Below are positions 61,988-64,000 of a stretch of 64,000 nt of DNA, piece after piece. Location of the stretch: contig NZ_PEFF01000001.1 of NCBI RefSeq assembly GCF_002754375.1, positions 3,985,501-4,049,500 of the forward strand. Direction: 5' to 3'. The position numbers and the translations under genes are program-made. Source of the DNA: Variovorax sp. 54. GTDB lineage: Bacteria > Pseudomonadota > Gammaproteobacteria > Burkholderiales > Burkholderiaceae_C. Each line of letters starts with the position of its first letter. Positions within the stretch are counted from its first letter, which is position 1. The notes under the pieces were generated by a model that saw only the letters and a program-made list of their open reading frames with translations, did not search any database and was not told the origin of the DNA.

Positions 61988-62002
61988 GCTGCTTCTGGCC
62001 GC
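61988..62002 (+). repeat. Array repeat copy 4 (partial)
   Basis: GCTGCTTCTGGCCGC, matching the second half of the consensus, in the 55-nt gap between the SUKH gene and the YG-repeat gene. Confidence 0.5.
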
Positions 62003-62035
62003 TTATCTACGGCGCCTTCTCGTCAGAGTCCACCA

Positions 62036-62479
62036 CTACCGTCGACAAAAGGCATCGGAAAGCTTTTCGAGGTCATCGAATTCCTCAGCAGCATCCGTCA
62101 GCGTGACGAGTCCTTTGATGGTCGTTCGCTTGGAGATGTAGGGGTTGGCGGATAGATAGCCGTAGAAGTTCCCCTCCTTGTCGACGACGGCGGGTGCATC
62201 GGTGCTGTACTTGTTCCAGGGCGACGCACTGTTGTACTTCGAACCATAGGTGCCGTACGGGTTCCAGATGCTGTCCGATTGGTATCGTGAACCGAACTGA
62301 CCGTAGGCATTGCAAACCGAGCCGCCGTCGTAGCTTCCGCAGTTCAAGCAGCCAAGAAACGTCTTGTGGCCGGTGCCTCCAAAGAGCAAGAGCGCCGTCG
62401 TTTGCGCAGAGGCTATGGAACCCAAATCTGAAAGGCTGGCCGCGGCAATCAGCCAGACCAACCGCCGACAATTGAACAT
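62036..62479 (-). CDS. Secreted YG-repeat protein of unknown function
   Basis: A 147-residue protein with a signal peptide ending IASAQ, then a GCLNC motif and a 16-residue repeat (NAYGQFGSRYQSDSIW then NPYGTYGSKYNSASPW), and a final SDAFC. The four Cys may form disulfides. The pattern is found in several environmental bacteria but has no known function. ATG 62479 has a GGAG site 6 nt upstream and is preferred over ATG 62491. Confidence 0.75.
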   Translation of the reverse strand: MFNCRRLVWLIAAASLSDLGSIASAQTTALLLFGGTGHKTFLGCLNCGSYDGGSVCNAYGQFGSRYQSDSIWNPYGTYGSKYNSASPWNKYSTDAPAVVDKEGNFYGYLSANPYISKRTTIKGLVTLTDAAEEFDDLEKLSDAFCRR

Positions 62480-62604
62480 GCCCTTCTCCATCCTTATTTT
62501 TCTAGATGCTACGTTCGCGCGCGCGATTGCGCTAGTTCTACAAACGAGGATATCTCACAGGCTGCCTAAAGTGTCGTTGCATGGTCCGACTGGCGGTTGA
62601 GCGG

Positions 62605-62624
62605 GAAAGTCCGGTCCTGGCCGA
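62605..62624 (+). repeat. Array repeat copy 5
   Basis: GAAAGTCCGGTCCTGGCCGA, between the divergent YG-repeat gene and the ferredoxin gene. Confidence 0.65.
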
Positions 62625-62678
62625 CTGGAGCCGGCGGCATGCTACCTTCCGGGCCGATACGGCTCGTTGGAATCATAG

Positions 62679-62912
62679 ATGGACGTACATCAGCCTCGCC
62701 GCCCGCACCGCCTCGGTTGGCTGCCCGCTGTCGACGCCGCGCGTTGCACGGGCTGCGGTTGGTGCGTCGCCGCGTGCAACCTTCACCTTCTCAGCCTCGA
62801 AGTCCAGCAATGGAAGAAGGCGTCGACGCTTCAAGATGCGGATCGGTGCACGGGCTGCAGCGATTGCGCAGTGACTTGTCCTTTTCATGCGATCACCATG
62901 CGAAAGGGCTGA
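62679..62912 (+). CDS. Small 2x[4Fe-4S] ferredoxin-like protein
   Basis: A 77-residue protein with two clusters of Cys: CTGCGWCVAAC and CTGCSDCAVTCP, each ready to bind a 4Fe-4S cluster. It would act as a one-electron carrier. No redox partner gene lies near. ATG 62679 is the only reasonable start. It is the last gene before a stretch of unknowns. Confidence 0.8.
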   Translation: MDVHQPRRPHRLGWLPAVDAARCTGCGWCVAACNLHLLSLEVQQWKKASTLQDADRCTGCSDCAVTCPFHAITMRKG

Positions 62913-63015
62913 AACGCCCTGGGCGCGCGGCTCGCCGCCCAGGCAATCCGTAGACCCGGACGCGTGAGCCCGACGGTCACGAGTGTCGGGTCCTAGCCCG
63001 GATTCTGCCCGACGC

Positions 63016-63330
63016 TCAAACCTCTCGAAGCTGCTCGGCAAACACAACAAAATTGCTGCTTCCTGCGGTGGATTCAACTCCCCAGGGTCGCGTCGTCACA
63101 GCGCTGACCAACGAGCGGCCTTCCGAATCAACCCACTGCGACTCGACCTCGCAAGCGATGACACCAAGCGCGGGAAGCGCACCGATGACGACCGCCGTGG
63201 AGGTCACGATGGCATCCTTCTCCACGAACCGGTGTGTCTGCCCTTTCGCATCGACCAAGAGGCATTCCACGAGGGGCGGATATGCGCTGTCGTCAACCAC
63301 TTGCGCGATTTCAACGACGATGGCTTTCAT
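63016..63330 (-). CDS. Small hypothetical protein
   Basis: A 104-residue protein starting MKAIVVEIAQVVDD, with ECLLVDAKGQTHRFVEKDAIVT and GVIACEVESQWVDSEGR, a beta-rich pattern seen in small orphan proteins of environmental proteobacteria. ATG 63330 with AGGA 7 nt upstream is chosen; ATG 63354 is in frame. The function is unknown. Confidence 0.6.
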   Translation of the reverse strand: MKAIVVEIAQVVDDSAYPPLVECLLVDAKGQTHRFVEKDAIVTSTAVVIGALPALGVIACEVESQWVDSEGRSLVSAVTTRPWGVESTAGSSNFVVFAEQLREV

Positions 63331-63482
63331 CGGGAGTCCTATCTCAGTGACCAAGGTGATGGTCTGCGGCCGGCTTCAGCGGCTCATCCGCAATGTGGCG
63401 AACCGCCACGGCGCGATGCTACGATTTGTATCGAGGGAGTCGGGTGTCGAACCCAAGCTTTCGCCCCGACCAAATCGAATCT

Positions 63483-64000
63483 ATGCAACCCAAACGAAGC
63501 ATCTTCCGCGGCCGTGCAGCATTTCTGAATCGTTGGGGCTGGGGCGAATACGGAATGCTTGCCGCGTTCTGGGCGGTCCTTTCAATTCCCCTCCATGTTC
63601 ACGGCTGGGGGTGGTGGTCGATTCTTAGTCTTCCAAGCTTCTTTGCTCTCATAGTGGCCGCGATAGCGGTCGCCGAACGCTTTGCGAGGCGCCTGCCACG
63701 TTTGAATGCAACGGACGACCATCTCATCGAGTTTTACACCCACCTAGCGGGCACCACCAAGCATGGGACGTTGACCTGTAATCGCGGCGTGCCACACGCG
63801 AGTTGGACGACCACGAGTGAGAGTGGAACGAAGACGACCGCGAATGCACTGCTGAGCCGCGACAGGTTCGCCAAACATTGGACGAGCGCTGGAGCCCGGT
63901 ACCTGAACCCCTACAAAGTCTCCGCCGGCGGCGTAGTCCCGGACCCTGGGGCGCACTACGTCGTCAACGTACGGTTCACCAGGCAGGGTGAGACTTACGG
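63483..64000 (+). CDS. Partial membrane protein of unknown function, cut by the window end
   Basis: An open frame from ATG 63483 to the window end (172 codons, no stop). It begins MQPKRSIFRGRAAFLNRWGW, then shows two hydrophobic segments near residues 24-45 and 47-66, and a soluble region with YTHLAGTTKHGTLTCNRG. No family is recognised. Codon use is consistent with a real gene. The end is missing. Confidence 0.5.
   Translation, partial: MQPKRSIFRGRAAFLNRWGWGEYGMLAAFWAVLSIPLHVHGWGWWSILSLPSFFALIVAAIAVAERFARRLPRLNATDDHLIEFYTHLAGTTKHGTLTCNRGVPHASWTTTSESGTKTTANALLSRDRFAKHWTSAGARYLNPYKVSAGGVVPDPGAHYVVNVRFTRQGETY

Noticed and set aside
1..64000. CRISPR arrays, tRNA or rRNA genes, riboswitches of known class
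   Set aside because: No regularly spaced direct repeats, no cloverleaf with a tRNA T-loop, no rRNA core sequences and no known riboswitch core were recognised by eye. A tRNAscan-SE and Rfam scan would settle this.

Overview
The window is GC-rich chromosomal DNA from a betaproteobacterium of the Burkholderiales, most likely Variovorax or a close Comamonadaceae relative. The reasons are argB close to slmA, several TRAP transporters, a FadB/FadA/acyl-CoA dehydrogenase set next to a TetR regulator, and GC-rich palindromic intergenic elements of the kind common in that family. No rRNA, tRNA, CRISPR array or complete insertion sequence was seen.

Layout. (1) 0-16.2 kb is a surface polysaccharide locus: GtrA-like flippase, NeuD/PglD-type acyltransferase plus DegT aminotransferase (acylated amino-sugar synthesis), five glycosyltransferases, three acyltransferase-3 O-acetylation enzymes (one with an SGNH domain), a methyltransferase, a Wzm/Wzt ABC exporter and a WecA-like sugar-phosphate transferase that would start the lipid-linked chain. 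(2) 16.3-19 kb is core: argB, slmA and an EamA exporter with a possible translated leader. (3) 19-28 kb is a two-way sugar-acid catabolic cluster. A GntR regulator, a DctPQM TRAP importer, a UxaA-type dehydratase and an Ldh2-type dehydrogenase lie on the minus strand; two SDRs and an FAH-family hydrolase lie divergently on the plus strand. Together they fit a non-phosphorylating route like that for L-fuconate, ending in pyruvate plus a hydroxy acid. (4) 28-30 kb holds a LysR/SDR divergent pair. (5) 29.9-40 kb is a beta-oxidation region: TetR regulator with operator, acyl-CoA dehydrogenase, HAD/ECH fusion, thiolase, thioesterase, an SDR lacking its catalytic Tyr, HCCA isomerase, enoyl-CoA hydratase. 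(6) 40-47 kb holds an orphan solute-binding protein, a YciA thioesterase divergent from an Atm1-type ABC exporter, a D-2-hydroxyacid dehydrogenase, and an amidase divergent from a HypT-like LysR. (7) 47.5-50.7 kb is a gltIJKL glutamate/aspartate ABC transporter with an internal attenuator and a strong final terminator. (8) 50.8-54.8 kb is a second TRAP transporter co-oriented with a nucleoside hydrolase.

(9) 54.8-64 kb is an accessory region of small unrelated genes with long gaps: serine hydrolase, Gre-like factor, SnoaL-like secreted protein, DUF1993, a GNAT acetyltransferase with integron-cassette architecture (stop codon inside an attC R box, and a half attC just upstream), then an array of small genes (SCO4402 family, SUKH/SMI1, a YG-repeat secreted protein, a ferredoxin, unknowns). 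Five consecutive gaps of that array each carry one same-direction copy of a short repeat with consensus GAARGTCCGSTYCTGGCCGA. This array is the least explained part of the window.
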